Assembly (NCBI GenBank): GCA_013041995.1
Contig: JABDRA010000273.1
Location: 1-10,887 of the forward strand
DNA from: Anderseniella sp.
GTDB taxonomy: Bacteria > Pseudomonadota > Alphaproteobacteria > Rhizobiales > Aestuariivirgaceae
DNA: 10,887 nucleotides
Reading direction: 5' to 3'
The notes below the pieces were generated by a model. It ran no database searches and was not told where the DNA came from. It was given only the letters and a program-made list of their open reading frames with translations. This document shows, piece after piece, positions 1-7,496 of the stretch (positions are counted from its first letter, which is position 1; the number at the start of each line of letters is the position of its first letter). The position numbers and the translations under genes are program-made.

Positions 1-654
1 GAACTGGGGTGTGAGGCAAGACCGGTCATAACAGCCGTCACAGCGCAAACCGATCAGGCGGTTCACGCCGTTACGGCCATCTCACCGGATCACGTCGCAC
101 AACAACTGTCATCAGCGCTTGCAACCGGCCCCGTCAGCGCCATCAAGACGGGCATGCTGCAATCTGGTGAAACGGTTCTGGCGGTTGCTGAGGTCCTGGC
201 TGACTTTGTAACGGTCCCACTGGTGATCGACCCGGTTCTGGCCTCATCTTCCGGCACGCAGTTGCTGAACCCAGACGGTATCAATGCCCTCAAATCACAC
301 CTCTTGTCCCGCTGCACATTGGTGACGCCAAACCTGCCGGAAGCCGCCATGCTGACAGGCAACGAGTTGCCCGAAGCGCAAGCTGAACACCTGCTGGATC
401 TGGGCACGGAAGCTGTCCTGATCAAGGGCGGCCATGGCCCCGGCGACAGGTCCATTGACCTGTTGTTTCAAGACGGCCAGCCCGCGACGGAGTTCGCAGT
501 TCCCAGATTGAACGCATCTTTGCGCGGCACCGGTTGCATGCTGGCAAGCGCCATCGCAGCACATCTCGGACTAGGCCATTCACGGGAACAAGCCTGTTCG
601 CTGGCGAAGGACTTCGTCGCTCACAAGCTGCAGCAGGCTGCATCCGAAGTTTGA
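1..654 (+). CDS. thiD: Hydroxymethylpyrimidine/phosphomethylpyrimidine kinase, 5'-truncated by window edge
   Basis: ThiD phosphorylates 4-amino-5-hydroxymethyl-2-methylpyrimidine and then its monophosphate, giving the pyrimidine diphosphate used for thiamin phosphate synthesis; it is a cytosolic ribokinase-fold enzyme. Frame 1 is open from the first base, so 217 C-terminal residues are visible. The family is usually about 260-270 residues, so roughly 45-50 N-terminal residues lie outside the window. Visible hallmarks, numbered from the window edge, are VITAVTAQ (9-16), the AIKTGML turn (47-53), IDPVL followed by SSSG (76-85), a TPNLPEA segment, IKGGHG, and the anion-hole motif RGTGC (175-179), whose Cys matches the conserved ThiD cysteine. 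An internal ATG at 154 cannot be the real start because the family match continues upstream. The stop is followed 34 nt later by dusA on the same strand. Other ribokinase-family sugar kinases fit less well because of the KTGML and GTGC contexts. Confidence 0.93.
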   Translation, partial: ELGCEARPVITAVTAQTDQAVHAVTAISPDHVAQQLSSALATGPVSAIKTGMLQSGETVLAVAEVLADFVTVPLVIDPVLASSSGTQLLNPDGINALKSHLLSRCTLVTPNLPEAAMLTGNELPEAQAEHLLDLGTEAVLIKGGHGPGDRSIDLLFQDGQPATEFAVPRLNASLRGTGCMLASAIAAHLGLGHSREQACSLAKDFVAHKLQQAASEV

Positions 655-680
655 CATCGCGCATTCTGCCTCTGTATGGA
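651..680 (+). promoter_or_regulatory. Possible dusA promoter overlapping the thiD stop
   Basis: A perfect -35 hexamer TTGACA (651-656) overlaps the thiD stop codon and is followed after 18 nt by TATGGA (675-680), a poor -10 match. The dusA ATG begins only 8 nt further on, so transcription would start almost at the initiation codon. The -35 match may be chance, and dusA may simply be co-transcribed with thiD. Confidence 0.22.
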
Positions 681-688
681 CTGACCAT

Positions 689-1711
689 ATGAGCGATCAT
701 ATCAACATATCCGCCAATGATGCGCGACGGTTGTCCGTAGCGCCGATGATGGACTGGACTGACAGGCATTGCCGCGTGTTTCACAGGCAACTGACCCATC
801 GCGCCCTGCTCTATACGGAAATGCTGACAACCGGCGCCGTGATCCATGGTGACCGCGACCACCTGCTTGGCTATGACCCATTCGAGCACCCGGTCGCGCT
901 GCAGCTTGGCGGGTCAGACGCCGCAGAGCTGGCACAAGCTGCCCGCATTGGTGAAGACCTTGGCTATGACGAGATCAACCTCAATTGCGGCTGTCCGTCA
1001 GACCGTGTGCAGTCCGGCCGCTTCGGTGCCTGCCTGATGGCGGAACCGGACACGGTGGCGCGTGGCGTGGACGCCATGCGCAAGGCGGTGTCCGTTCCGG
1101 TTACGGTCAAATGCCGCATCGGCATTGATGATCAGGACACCGAGGCAGACTTTACCCGGTTCATCGAAATCGTGGCCTCGGCGGGTTGTGACACGTTTAT
1201 CGTCCATGCCCGCAAAGCGTGGCTTGACGGCCTCAGCCCGAAGCAGAACCGCGATGTGCCGCCGCTGGACTATGGCCGGGTCTACCGGCTGAAAGGGGCT
1301 CGGCCGGATCTGCACGTTTCAATCAATGGCGGCATCGAAACGCTTGAACAGGCACTGGCGCATCTGGAGCATGTGGACGGTGTCATGCTGGGCCGCGCGG
1401 CCTACCAGCATCCCTGGCTCCTGGCGGATGTGGACCGGCTGATATTCGGTGCTCCCGGCAACCCGGTCGCAAGCCGGATGGAGGCGGCCGAACGCATGAC
1501 CGGCTACATTGAGCAACGTCTGGCGCAAGGCGACTACATCACCCGCATCACCCGGCACATGATGGGCCTGTTTCATGCCCAGCCCGGCGGCAGGCTGTGG
1601 CGGCGCATGCTGTCGGAAGATGCCCGTCGTGACGGTGCCGGTGTAGAAGTAGTCCGTCAGGCGCTTGCGGTTGTGGCAGATGCCATGGCTGCACGCCACG
1701 CAGCGCAGTAA
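689..1711 (+). CDS. dusA: tRNA-dihydrouridine(20/20a) synthase DusA
   Basis: FMN-dependent enzyme that reduces uridine to dihydrouridine at D-loop positions 20/20a of tRNA using NADPH. The 340-residue length is normal. The TIM-barrel Dus domain starts with SVAPMMDWTD (16-25). It continues with TEMLTTGA (43-50), QLGG (72-75) and NLNCGCPSDRVQ, where Cys102 should be the catalytic acid. FMN contacts follow: Lys141 in VTVKCRIG, His173 in IVHARKAWLDGLSPK, SINGG and the phosphate-binding VMLGRAAYQHPW. The HARKAWLxGLSPK segment and the RIGID context are typical of DusA rather than DusB or DusC. ATG 689 is the only sensible start: the next in-frame Met lies inside the conserved APMMD motif. No strong Shine-Dalgarno is visible before it. 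It ends 9 nt from the convergent TPR/oxygenase gene with no terminator hairpin between them. Confidence 0.95.
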   Translation: MSDHINISANDARRLSVAPMMDWTDRHCRVFHRQLTHRALLYTEMLTTGAVIHGDRDHLLGYDPFEHPVALQLGGSDAAELAQAARIGEDLGYDEINLNCGCPSDRVQSGRFGACLMAEPDTVARGVDAMRKAVSVPVTVKCRIGIDDQDTEADFTRFIEIVASAGCDTFIVHARKAWLDGLSPKQNRDVPPLDYGRVYRLKGARPDLHVSINGGIETLEQALAHLEHVDGVMLGRAAYQHPWLLADVDRLIFGAPGNPVASRMEAAERMTGYIEQRLAQGDYITRITRHMMGLFHAQPGGRLWRRMLSEDARRDGAGVEVVRQALAVVADAMAARHAAQ

Positions 1712-1720
1712 GTCCTGGCG

Positions 1721-3040
1721 TCACGCCGCCTGTTTCGGGATCACATCAAACGCAACGCAGATGCGCTTCTGCTTGGACTTGAACGGCACCGTGCCGTGAT
1801 ACATGAAGGCTGGAAACAGCAGCATCAGGCCTTCATACGGTTTGACGGTTTCAACCGGAAACTCCGCCTTGAACGGCAGCTCCTCCGGTGGCCTGCCCAT
1901 TTCAAAGGCTCCGGCATTGTCGACACCCGACCCGGAGACCTCATCCGGTATGGTCACATAATAACATCCTGACAGATAACCCGACATGTGGATATGCGGC
2001 TTCTGATTGCCTTCGCCATCCAGCACCGCAGACCACGCCACAATGTCATAGTCGGTCGGCTCGGTTGCCAGGAACGGATGGTTGTCATCGTTGGGACTGT
2101 CGGCAAAATACTTGTCGACGGCCATGCGCATCTGCTTTTCAAGCTCACCCACAGGACCGGAATGATCCTGATTGATATCCGGGCCTATGCGCAGCGCAGG
2201 ATGATGCCAGGTCGGGTGATCTTCAGGCGGCGTCTCCAGCCGGTCATGCCCGAGCACAACAGCCTCAATGGCCTTGTTGAAGGCGCCCAGGTCGTCATAG
2301 CCTGCCGGAACCTCAATGGTGTGTCCCTTTACAAACCGGCCAAAATCAAACCAGCGTGCTGCGGCATCGTGATTACCCACCTCAACCTCGAGCAGAGCCA
2401 TGAAGGCCATCGCCTCGATGTCTGTCGGCATGGCGGCACACCAGTCAACTGCATGGCGATGGGCTTCATCGACCCGGCCAAGTTCAATCAGCGCGCCGAT
2501 CAGGTTGGAATAGATCTGCTTGTCCACCAGACCCGCCGCCATGGTGCGGGTATAAAGTTCGACGGCCCGGGTATTTTGCTTGCTCATCTGCGCGGAAATC
2601 GCGGTGGAGCGCAAAAGCGATGGGTTTTCCGGGAACTTTTTGACCGCCGCTTCAAAGATCATCAAAGCTTCACGCCACTGTCCCGCATTGGCCAGCATGT
2701 CGGCATGTTTGACCTTCAGTTCAATATTGTCCGGTTCCTGGGAAACGGCCACTTCGAGAATTGACGTTGCCGTTTCCCACTCATCGGCCAGGGCGTAAAA
2801 CCGTGCCAGATTGGCCCGGGCCAACGCCGGGCGCGGGGCACTATCGACGTAGCCGGCAACCGTGGCCAGATGATCGAGCGCCTTGTCGCGATGGCCGAGC
2901 GCCAGCCAGCAGCGCGCGGACAGCGTCTGCCCGCGCATCATGCCAGGCGCTTCGCTGGTTACAGGTTGCAGCATTTCAAGCGCTTCGCGAGGCTGTCCCG
3001 CCTTGAACAGCTGCGCCGCCTGTTCGATCTTTTGCTTCAC
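1721..3040 (-). CDS. TPR protein with C-terminal putative 2OG-Fe(II) oxygenase domain
   Basis: A 439-residue cytosolic protein (no signal peptide or membrane segment). About residues 1-235 form TPR-like helical repeats, for example AGQPREALEML, AGQWREALMIFEAAVKKFPENP and LGRVDEAHRHA, with consensus-like W/A/Y/P spacing. From about residue 250 it resembles the putative 2OG-Fe(II) oxygenase family of the PF13759 type. It has HIHMSGYLSGCYYV, with His349 and His351, then LLFPAFMYHG with distal His415, then RICVAFDV with Arg426 in the expected 2-oxoglutarate-binding place. That family has an H-x-H rather than H-x-D first motif, so this is not a defect. The substrate is unknown; hydroxylation of a protein or small molecule is inferred from fold only. 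The start is GTG at 3040: an in-frame stop lies 39 nt further upstream with no ATG between, and a GGAG lies about 12 nt before the GTG. It is convergent with dusA and divergent from ctaA. Confidence 0.82.
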   Translation of the reverse strand: MKQKIEQAAQLFKAGQPREALEMLQPVTSEAPGMMRGQTLSARCWLALGHRDKALDHLATVAGYVDSAPRPALARANLARFYALADEWETATSILEVAVSQEPDNIELKVKHADMLANAGQWREALMIFEAAVKKFPENPSLLRSTAISAQMSKQNTRAVELYTRTMAAGLVDKQIYSNLIGALIELGRVDEAHRHAVDWCAAMPTDIEAMAFMALLEVEVGNHDAAARWFDFGRFVKGHTIEVPAGYDDLGAFNKAIEAVVLGHDRLETPPEDHPTWHHPALRIGPDINQDHSGPVGELEKQMRMAVDKYFADSPNDDNHPFLATEPTDYDIVAWSAVLDGEGNQKPHIHMSGYLSGCYYVTIPDEVSGSGVDNAGAFEMGRPPEELPFKAEFPVETVKPYEGLMLLFPAFMYHGTVPFKSKQKRICVAFDVIPKQAA

Positions 3041-3289
3041 TTTAGTCTGGTACTCCGCACTGACGCATACCCCGGTTCGTCATCTTTCGTAAACCATATG
3101 TACCAAGAATTCAGCCGCGTGTGCTAGAGCAACAATGACACGGTTAATTGCCCCTGCGGCAACCAGAAAGCCTGAAGCAATGTGGGCTCGATCGGCCCCA
3201 TAAGGTTACTCCAGCACGTCAAATACCTGATCTTAGGTGCGGCGCTGTGCGCCCTTCAAACATGCGCTGACACGCAATAGGTCAGGCAC
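3041..3289. other. Divergent intergenic region between the TPR/oxygenase gene and ctaA
   Basis: These 249 nt should hold the promoters of both divergent genes. I see no credible protein gene or tRNA. Two short hairpins can be drawn: TTGCC/GGCAA at 3148-3162 with a 5-nt loop, and GGCGC/GCGCC at 3241-3253 with a 3-nt loop. Neither has a following T-tract, so they are not intrinsic terminators. No pair of hexamers stood out as a convincing promoter on either strand. Confidence 0.5.
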
Positions 3290-4363
3290 ATGACAACGTT
3301 GACCGAAAAACAGCTCGCATCCCTGCCCTTCATCCGCTCCTGGCTGGTGTTTGTTGCGGCGATGGTATTTGCAATGGTGATTGTCGGCGGCGCCACCCGA
3401 CTGACCGATTCAGGCCTGTCCATCACCGAATGGAAACCATTGCTGGGTGCCATCCCGCCACTGAATGAAACTGATTGGCTGGCGGCTTTGGACAAGTACC
3501 GCCAGATCCCGGAATACCAGCTCATCAACAAGGGCATGAGCCTGGCCGAATTCAAGTTCATTTATTGGTGGGAATGGGGACACCGGTTTCTGGGCCGTGC
3601 CATCGGCATGGTTTTCTTCGTCCCGTTCGTCTTCTTCTGGTTGACCGGCAGATTGCACAAGTCCCAGGTCCCGCGGCTCCTGGTTCTGTTTGTCCTTGGC
3701 GGGCTGCAGGGCGCACTCGGGTGGTACATGGTCATGTCAGGTCTGGTGGAGCGTACCGATGTCAGCCAGTACAGGCTGTCGGCTCACCTGACACTGGCAA
3801 CCGTCATCTTCGCAGCAATCGTGTGGACCGCACTCGGCATTGGCCGGGACAAACGCCGGCCTGCCTCAACAGTCACCCTGGGCTGGTCCGCGCTGGCCCT
3901 GACCGTACTGATCATCGCACAAACGGCTCTGGGCGGGTTTGTGGCCGGCCTTGATGCCGGTCTGTCCCACAATACCTGGCCGTTGATGGATGGCAGGTTC
4001 GTGCCGAACGGATTGATGGCGATGGAACCGGCCTGGCGCAATTTCTTTGAAAATGTGCTCACGGTGCAGTTTCAGCACCGGATCATCGCCTATGTCATCG
4101 CAATCCTCGCACTGCTGCACGCCGCGCGCGCCATGAACGAGAAACATGCCCCGACCGTGCGCATGTCAGGTCTGGCAATCCTGTTCGCCGTACTGGCACA
4201 GATCGGATTCGGCATCTGGACGCTGTTGGCCCACGTACCGATCACACTGGGACTGATCCACCAGGGCGGCGCCCTTGTCTTGCTGACAGCCTGCATCTGG
4301 CATCTGCATGAGGTGTGTACTGCGCCACAGACGGCAGTTCCATCCGTGGCGCAGGCAACCTGA
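3290..4363 (+). CDS. ctaA: Heme A synthase CtaA (COX15 type)
   Basis: Inner-membrane enzyme that oxidises the C8 methyl of heme O to the formyl group of heme A, needed for aa3-type cytochrome c oxidase. The 357-residue protein has eight hydrophobic segments in two four-helix halves, as expected. Both halves carry the paired heme-ligand histidines: EWGHR (Glu95, His98) and RLSAHLT (His166) in the first, QFQHRI (His263) and LIHQGG (His324) in the second. GGATRLTDSGLSITEWKP (33-50) and HNTWPLMDG (227-235) are family signatures of the proteobacterial/mitochondrial branch. The start at 3290 has an AGGTCAGG stretch just upstream and is followed by a short polar N-terminus before the first membrane helix. 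No CtaB, CtaG or oxidase subunit genes are in the window. The stop lies only 3 nt from the stop of metY on the other strand. Confidence 0.95.
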   Translation: MTTLTEKQLASLPFIRSWLVFVAAMVFAMVIVGGATRLTDSGLSITEWKPLLGAIPPLNETDWLAALDKYRQIPEYQLINKGMSLAEFKFIYWWEWGHRFLGRAIGMVFFVPFVFFWLTGRLHKSQVPRLLVLFVLGGLQGALGWYMVMSGLVERTDVSQYRLSAHLTLATVIFAAIVWTALGIGRDKRRPASTVTLGWSALALTVLIIAQTALGGFVAGLDAGLSHNTWPLMDGRFVPNGLMAMEPAWRNFFENVLTVQFQHRIIAYVIAILALLHAARAMNEKHAPTVRMSGLAILFAVLAQIGFGIWTLLAHVPITLGLIHQGGALVLLTACIWHLHEVCTAPQTAVPSVAQAT

Positions 4364-4366
4364 AAG

Positions 4367-5647
4367 TCAGCTCATTGCCTGATCAAGATCGGCAATGATG
4401 TCGGCAACATCCTCGATACCGATGGACAGGCGCACGACGTCTGCGCCGGCACCGGCCTTCTCAAGTTGTTCAGGCGTGAGCTGTGAGTGGGTGGTTGAAG
4501 CCGGGTGGATGATCAGTGATCTTGTGTCACCGACATTGGCGAGATGGGACAGGAGTTCGACTTTGGACACCGTACCGACACCGGCGTCGTAGCCGCCTTT
4601 CAGTCCGAAGGTGAAGACGGCACCTGCCCCCTTCGGTGCATACTTCTTCTGCATCTCGTGGTCCTTGTCGCCCGGCAGTGCCGCATAGCTGACCCATGAC
4701 ACACGAGGGTCTTTGGACAGCCATTCGGCAACTTTCAGCGCGTTGTCGCAATGGCGCTGCATGCGCAGGGACAGGGTTTCCATGCCGGTCAGTATCTGGA
4801 AGGCATTGAACGGCGAAATGGCCGGGCCCAGATCGCGCAATCCCAACACACGGCAGGTGATCGCAAAGGCGATATTGCCGAAGGTCTCATACATGGTGAC
4901 GCCGTTGTAAGACGCACAGGGCTCCGACAACATCGGGAACTGACCCTTGTTCTTGCCCCAGTCGAAATTGCCGCCATCGACAATTACACCGCCCATGGAG
5001 TTGCCGTGTCCACCCAGGAACTTGGTCAGCGATTCCACCACGATATTGGCGCCATGTTCAATCGGCCGGCACAGATAGGGCGAGGCCAGCGTATTGTCAA
5101 CGATGAGCGGCACATGAGCCTTCTTCGCAATGGCGGCAATCGGTTCCATGTCGGTAACGCGGCCGCCTGGATTGGCGATCGATTCAATGAAGATAGCCTT
5201 GGTTTTCGGCGTGATGGCTTTTTCGAAGGATGAGATGTCGTCGATGTCAGCCCATACCACGTTCCATCCGAACGACTTGAATGAATGATTGAAGGCATTG
5301 ATCGAACCGCCATAAAGCTGGCGGGAACAGACGATCTCGTCACCCGGCATCATCAGCGAATGGCAGATAATGAGCTGGGCGGAATGACCTGATGCGGTCG
5401 CAAGCGCTGCCGTGCCGCCTTCAAGAGCTGCAACCTTTTCTTCCAGCACCGCCTGGGTCGGGTTCATGATCCGGGTGTAGATATTGCCAAAGGCCCGCAG
5501 GGCGAACAAATCAGCAGCATGCTGGGCATCATCAAACACGAACGATGTTGTCTGGTAGATGGGCGTGGCCCGTGCGCCGGTGGCCGGATCAGGCTTTGCG
5601 CCTGCGTGAATGGCAAGTGTGTCAAAGCCGGGTTTGTTGTCTCTCAT
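4367..5647 (-). CDS. metY: O-acetylhomoserine aminocarboxypropyltransferase (sulfhydrylase)
   Basis: PLP-dependent enzyme of the Cys/Met metabolism family. It condenses O-acetylhomoserine with sulfide to give homocysteine and acetate, the direct sulfhydrylation route to methionine. The 426 residues match the long OAH-sulfhydrylase subgroup. Visible signatures are FDTLAIHAG at the N-terminus, YTRIMNPT (57-64; Tyr57 and Arg59 bind PLP phosphate across the dimer), SGHSAQ (86-91), Tyr112 stacking on the cofactor, IVDNTLASP with Asp184, and ESLTKFLGGHG with the Schiff-base Lys209. Distinguishing it from O-succinylhomoserine sulfhydrylase (MetZ) by sequence alone is not fully safe, but LTKFLGGHGNSMGG and the length favour MetY. 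ATG 5647 is supported by AAGGAG at 5656-5661. It is the last gene of the leftward cluster, 99 nt after the CoA-binding gene, and may have its own promoter in that gap. Confidence 0.94.
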   Translation of the reverse strand: MRDNKPGFDTLAIHAGAKPDPATGARATPIYQTTSFVFDDAQHAADLFALRAFGNIYTRIMNPTQAVLEEKVAALEGGTAALATASGHSAQLIICHSLMMPGDEIVCSRQLYGGSINAFNHSFKSFGWNVVWADIDDISSFEKAITPKTKAIFIESIANPGGRVTDMEPIAAIAKKAHVPLIVDNTLASPYLCRPIEHGANIVVESLTKFLGGHGNSMGGVIVDGGNFDWGKNKGQFPMLSEPCASYNGVTMYETFGNIAFAITCRVLGLRDLGPAISPFNAFQILTGMETLSLRMQRHCDNALKVAEWLSKDPRVSWVSYAALPGDKDHEMQKKYAPKGAGAVFTFGLKGGYDAGVGTVSKVELLSHLANVGDTRSLIIHPASTTHSQLTPEQLEKAGAGADVVRLSIGIEDVADIIADLDQAMS

Positions 5648-5655
5648 GTGAAATG

Positions 5656-5661
5656 CTCCTT
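5656..5661 (-). promoter_or_regulatory. Shine-Dalgarno of metY
   Basis: On the minus strand this reads AAGGAG, a full six-base match to the anti-Shine-Dalgarno, with 8 nt to the ATG at 5647-5645. It fixes the metY start and predicts efficient initiation. Confidence 0.8.
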
Positions 5662-5693
5662 GAGAACCCTAGGAAATGGTCATGCAGGGGGGC

Positions 5694-5722
5694 CTTCTAG
5701 CAAAGGGCGGCAAATCAAACAA
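5694..5722 (-). promoter_or_regulatory. Candidate metY promoter in the gap after the CoA-binding gene
   Basis: On the minus strand TTGTTT (5722-5717) and TAGAAG (5699-5694) are separated by exactly 17 nt. The -10 matches TATAAT at four of six positions; the -35 keeps only the TTG core. This would give a short leader of about 40 nt before metY and allow methionine-specific control apart from the upstream genes. A weak hairpin GTTCT/AGAAC (5725-5740) sits just upstream and might attenuate read-through from the preceding gene, but it lacks a proper T-tract. Confidence 0.33.
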
Positions 5723-5746
5723 TCGTTCTTTTTAGAGAACGCACGC

Positions 5747-6274
5747 TTATCGCTTTACGATCCCCAGGCTCTGCATCTTGCCGGACCCATGCAGTGACTG
5801 CTTCTTCGACGATATCATACCGGAATTGCCGCCGACCCAGCCCCATTCGCCCGACAGTTTGCCATATTCGATTTTGGGACACCGGTTCATGACGACACGA
5901 ACGCCCGCCGCTTCAGCTTTTTTGGCAGCCTCATCATGGCGCACAGTCAGTTGCATCCAGATCACTTTAGGTTTCGGCTCGAGGTCGAGAGCTTCATCCA
6001 CCAGACCTGCTGCGGTTTCGGAGTTGCGGAATATATCGACCATGTCGATGGCTTCCGGCACCTCACTCAGTGACCCGAAGACTGTGCGCCCGCAGATCTC
6101 CTGACCCGTCAGGCCGGGATTGAGCGGATAAACCGTGTACCCCTTGTCAACGAGGTACTTGGTCACGAAGAAGGATGGCCTTGCCTGATTGGCCGATGCG
6201 CCGACAACCGCAACGGTCTTCACGCCTTCCAGAATGTCACGAATATAATCAGCTTCATACGTGTCGTGATTCAT
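5747..6274 (-). CDS. CoA-binding (YccU-like, Rossmann-fold) protein
   Basis: A 175-residue soluble protein of the CoA_binding_2 (PF13380) family, related to E. coli YccU. It is known structurally as a Rossmann-like nucleotide/CoA-binding domain without an established reaction. Signatures are VAVVGASANQARPSFFV (21-37), the nucleotide-binding loop; PLNPG (50-54); VDIFRNSE (79-86); WMQLTVRHDEAA (106-117); and the terminal NRCPKIEY (130-137), which contains the family's conserved Cys132. About 38 residues follow this motif, forming a Gly/Ser/Lys-rich tail. The ATG overlaps the stop of the VOC gene as ATGA (6274-6271), so translation is probably coupled. Placement before metY and after CoA-related enzymes suggests a role tied to acyl-CoA or sulfur metabolism, but this is inference from position only. 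Confidence 0.9.
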   Translation of the reverse strand: MNHDTYEADYIRDILEGVKTVAVVGASANQARPSFFVTKYLVDKGYTVYPLNPGLTGQEICGRTVFGSLSEVPEAIDMVDIFRNSETAAGLVDEALDLEPKPKVIWMQLTVRHDEAAKKAEAAGVRVVMNRCPKIEYGKLSGEWGWVGGNSGMISSKKQSLHGSGKMQSLGIVKR

Positions 6275-6702
6275 GGCGCGGTAATCCGCCCGTCTTCATC
6301 CAGCGGGAAAAACGGATTGTAGGCAACCTCCCACAAATGACCGTCCGGGTCTGAGAAATACCCCGAGTAGCCGCCCCAGAACACCTTTTCAGGCTGTTTG
6401 ACAACCTTCGCCCCGGCCTTCCCGGCAAATGCCATGACCGCATCCACCTGCTCTTCGCTGCCGCAGTTATGAGCCAGTGATACACCGGAAAATGAGCCTG
6501 GCGAAAACTCGACCTGGGCATCTTCCGCAAGCGCCTTGCGGCCATACAGGCCAAGGATCATGCCGCCCAGATTGAAGAACGTCACACTATCGTTGGAAGA
6601 CGCTGCAGCACTCCACCCCAAGCGTTCATAGAATGCCCTGGCCAGTTTCATGTCATCCACACCGAGCGTCACAATGGAGATGCGCGGTTCAAGACCGGTC
6701 AT
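6271..6702 (-). CDS. VOC (glyoxalase/dioxygenase superfamily) protein
   Basis: Small cytosolic protein with the paired beta-alpha-beta-beta-beta modules of the VOC superfamily: ISIVTLGVDDMKLARAFYER at the start of module 1, SGVSLAHN at the start of module 2, and GGYSGYFSDPDGHLWEVAYNP as the closing strand signature. The first-strand metal ligand of true glyoxalases (usually His) is not evident in IVTLGV, while Glu in LWEVAY is kept, so metal use and reaction are uncertain. I choose ATG 6702 (143 residues) over ATG 6714. It gives an ATGA overlap with the preceding stop, has GGAG six bases upstream, and matches the overlap at the gene's other end. A 6714 start would add only MERR. It lies between the crotonase homologue and the CoA-binding gene; the substrate is unknown. 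Confidence 0.87.
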   Translation of the reverse strand: MTGLEPRISIVTLGVDDMKLARAFYERLGWSAAASSNDSVTFFNLGGMILGLYGRKALAEDAQVEFSPGSFSGVSLAHNCGSEEQVDAVMAFAGKAGAKVVKQPEKVFWGGYSGYFSDPDGHLWEVAYNPFFPLDEDGRITAP

Positions 6703-7496
6703 TCGTCGCTCCATTCCGGTTTGCGTTTTTCCAGAAACGCGCCGATACCTTCCTGCGCATCTTTCATCATCATGTTGTCAACGATGACTTTCGACGTGTG
6801 CCGGTAAGCCTGATCCAGCGGCATTTCAAGCTGCTCGTAAAACGCCTTCTTGCCCAGTGCCAGTACCGCCTGGGAGCGCTCCACCAGTTTTGCAGCGAGT
6901 TGTCCGGTAACCGTCGCCAGATCATCATCGGCGCAGACGTGGTTGACGATGCCCGCTGCCATCGCCTCTTCCGCATTCATAAGCGCGCCCGTGGTCAACA
7001 GTTCCATGGCACGCTTGCGGCCAATATTGCGCGACAGTGCAACCATCGGCGTGGAACAGAACAGGCCTGAATTGATCCCGTTGACGCCGAACCGGGCAGA
7101 CGCACCTGCAACCGCCATGTCACAGGCCGCGACAAGCTGGCAGCCGGCAGCCGTCGCAATGCCGTTTACTTCCGCGATTACGATCTTCGGATGCGCGACA
7201 ATCATCTGCATCATTTCAGAACAACGCGCAAACAGCGCCTCGTAGAAAGCCCGCCCGCCATCTGCGTCTGAACGATGCGATGTCATTTCCTTCAGATCAT
7301 GGCCGCCGCAAAAGCCCGGCGCTTCACCCGCAATGACAATGACACGAACCGATTTTTCGGTTGCCGCTGCTTCGAGCGCGGCCACCATGGCATCCAGCAT
7401 GGCGGTGGACAGCGGATTGCGTTGTGCCCCGCGCATCAGCGTCAGCCGCGCGATGCTGCCGGTTTTTTCAACGGACAATAACGCTGCCTGGCTCAT
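6699..7496 (-). CDS. Enoyl-CoA hydratase/isomerase family protein, ECHDC3-like, catalytic glutamates absent
   Basis: A 265-residue crotonase-fold protein. CoA/oxyanion-hole elements are present: GEAPGFCGGHDLKEM (57-71) and the second oxyanion Gly in NGIATAAGCQL (111-121). The two general acid/base glutamates of rat mitochondrial hydratase (Glu144 in GGCEL, Glu164 in QPEI) align with Gln120 (GCQL) and Gly140 (VNGIN). The following INSGLFCSTPMVAL (141-154) is the pattern I know from human ECHDC3 and its bacterial relatives, which also lack them. So it should bind an acyl-CoA but is unlikely to hydrate enoyl-CoA by the classical mechanism; many genome annotations would still call it enoyl-CoA hydratase. 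The start ATG overlaps the stop of the upstream gene as TGATG, and its own stop overlaps the VOC start as ATGA. It is therefore embedded in a coupled operon. Confidence 0.9.
   Translation of the reverse strand: MSQAALLSVEKTGSIARLTLMRGAQRNPLSTAMLDAMVAALEAAATEKSVRVIVIAGEAPGFCGGHDLKEMTSHRSDADGGRAFYEALFARCSEMMQMIVAHPKIVIAEVNGIATAAGCQLVAACDMAVAGASARFGVNGINSGLFCSTPMVALSRNIGRKRAMELLTTGALMNAEEAMAAGIVNHVCADDDLATVTGQLAAKLVERSQAVLALGKKAFYEQLEMPLDQAYRHTSKVIVDNMMMKDAQEGIGAFLEKRKPEWSDE

Noticed and set aside
1988..2764. 258-codon plus-strand open frame
   Set aside because: It lies entirely antisense to the TPR/oxygenase gene, whose repeats and HxH motif are convincing; the plus-strand translation is Arg/His-rich without domain character.
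3241..3253. GGCGC-TGT-GCGCC hairpin as a terminator
   Set aside because: The stem is short, the loop only three bases, and no T-tract follows; it is also upstream of ctaA where termination is not expected.
4751..5233. 160-codon plus-strand open frame inside metY
   Set aside because: It is antisense to the PLP-binding region of metY, which has every expected catalytic residue.
5664..5746. SAM-II riboswitch upstream of metY
   Set aside because: Some SAM-II-like words appear on the minus strand (GATTTGCCG, TTTGCTAGAA), but the GCTAAA core and the pseudoknot pairing partner could not be found in the right order.
6703..6714. ATG at 6714 as the start of the VOC gene
   Set aside because: ATG 6702 has GGAG at proper spacing and an ATGA overlap with the preceding stop, and the extra MERR adds nothing conserved.
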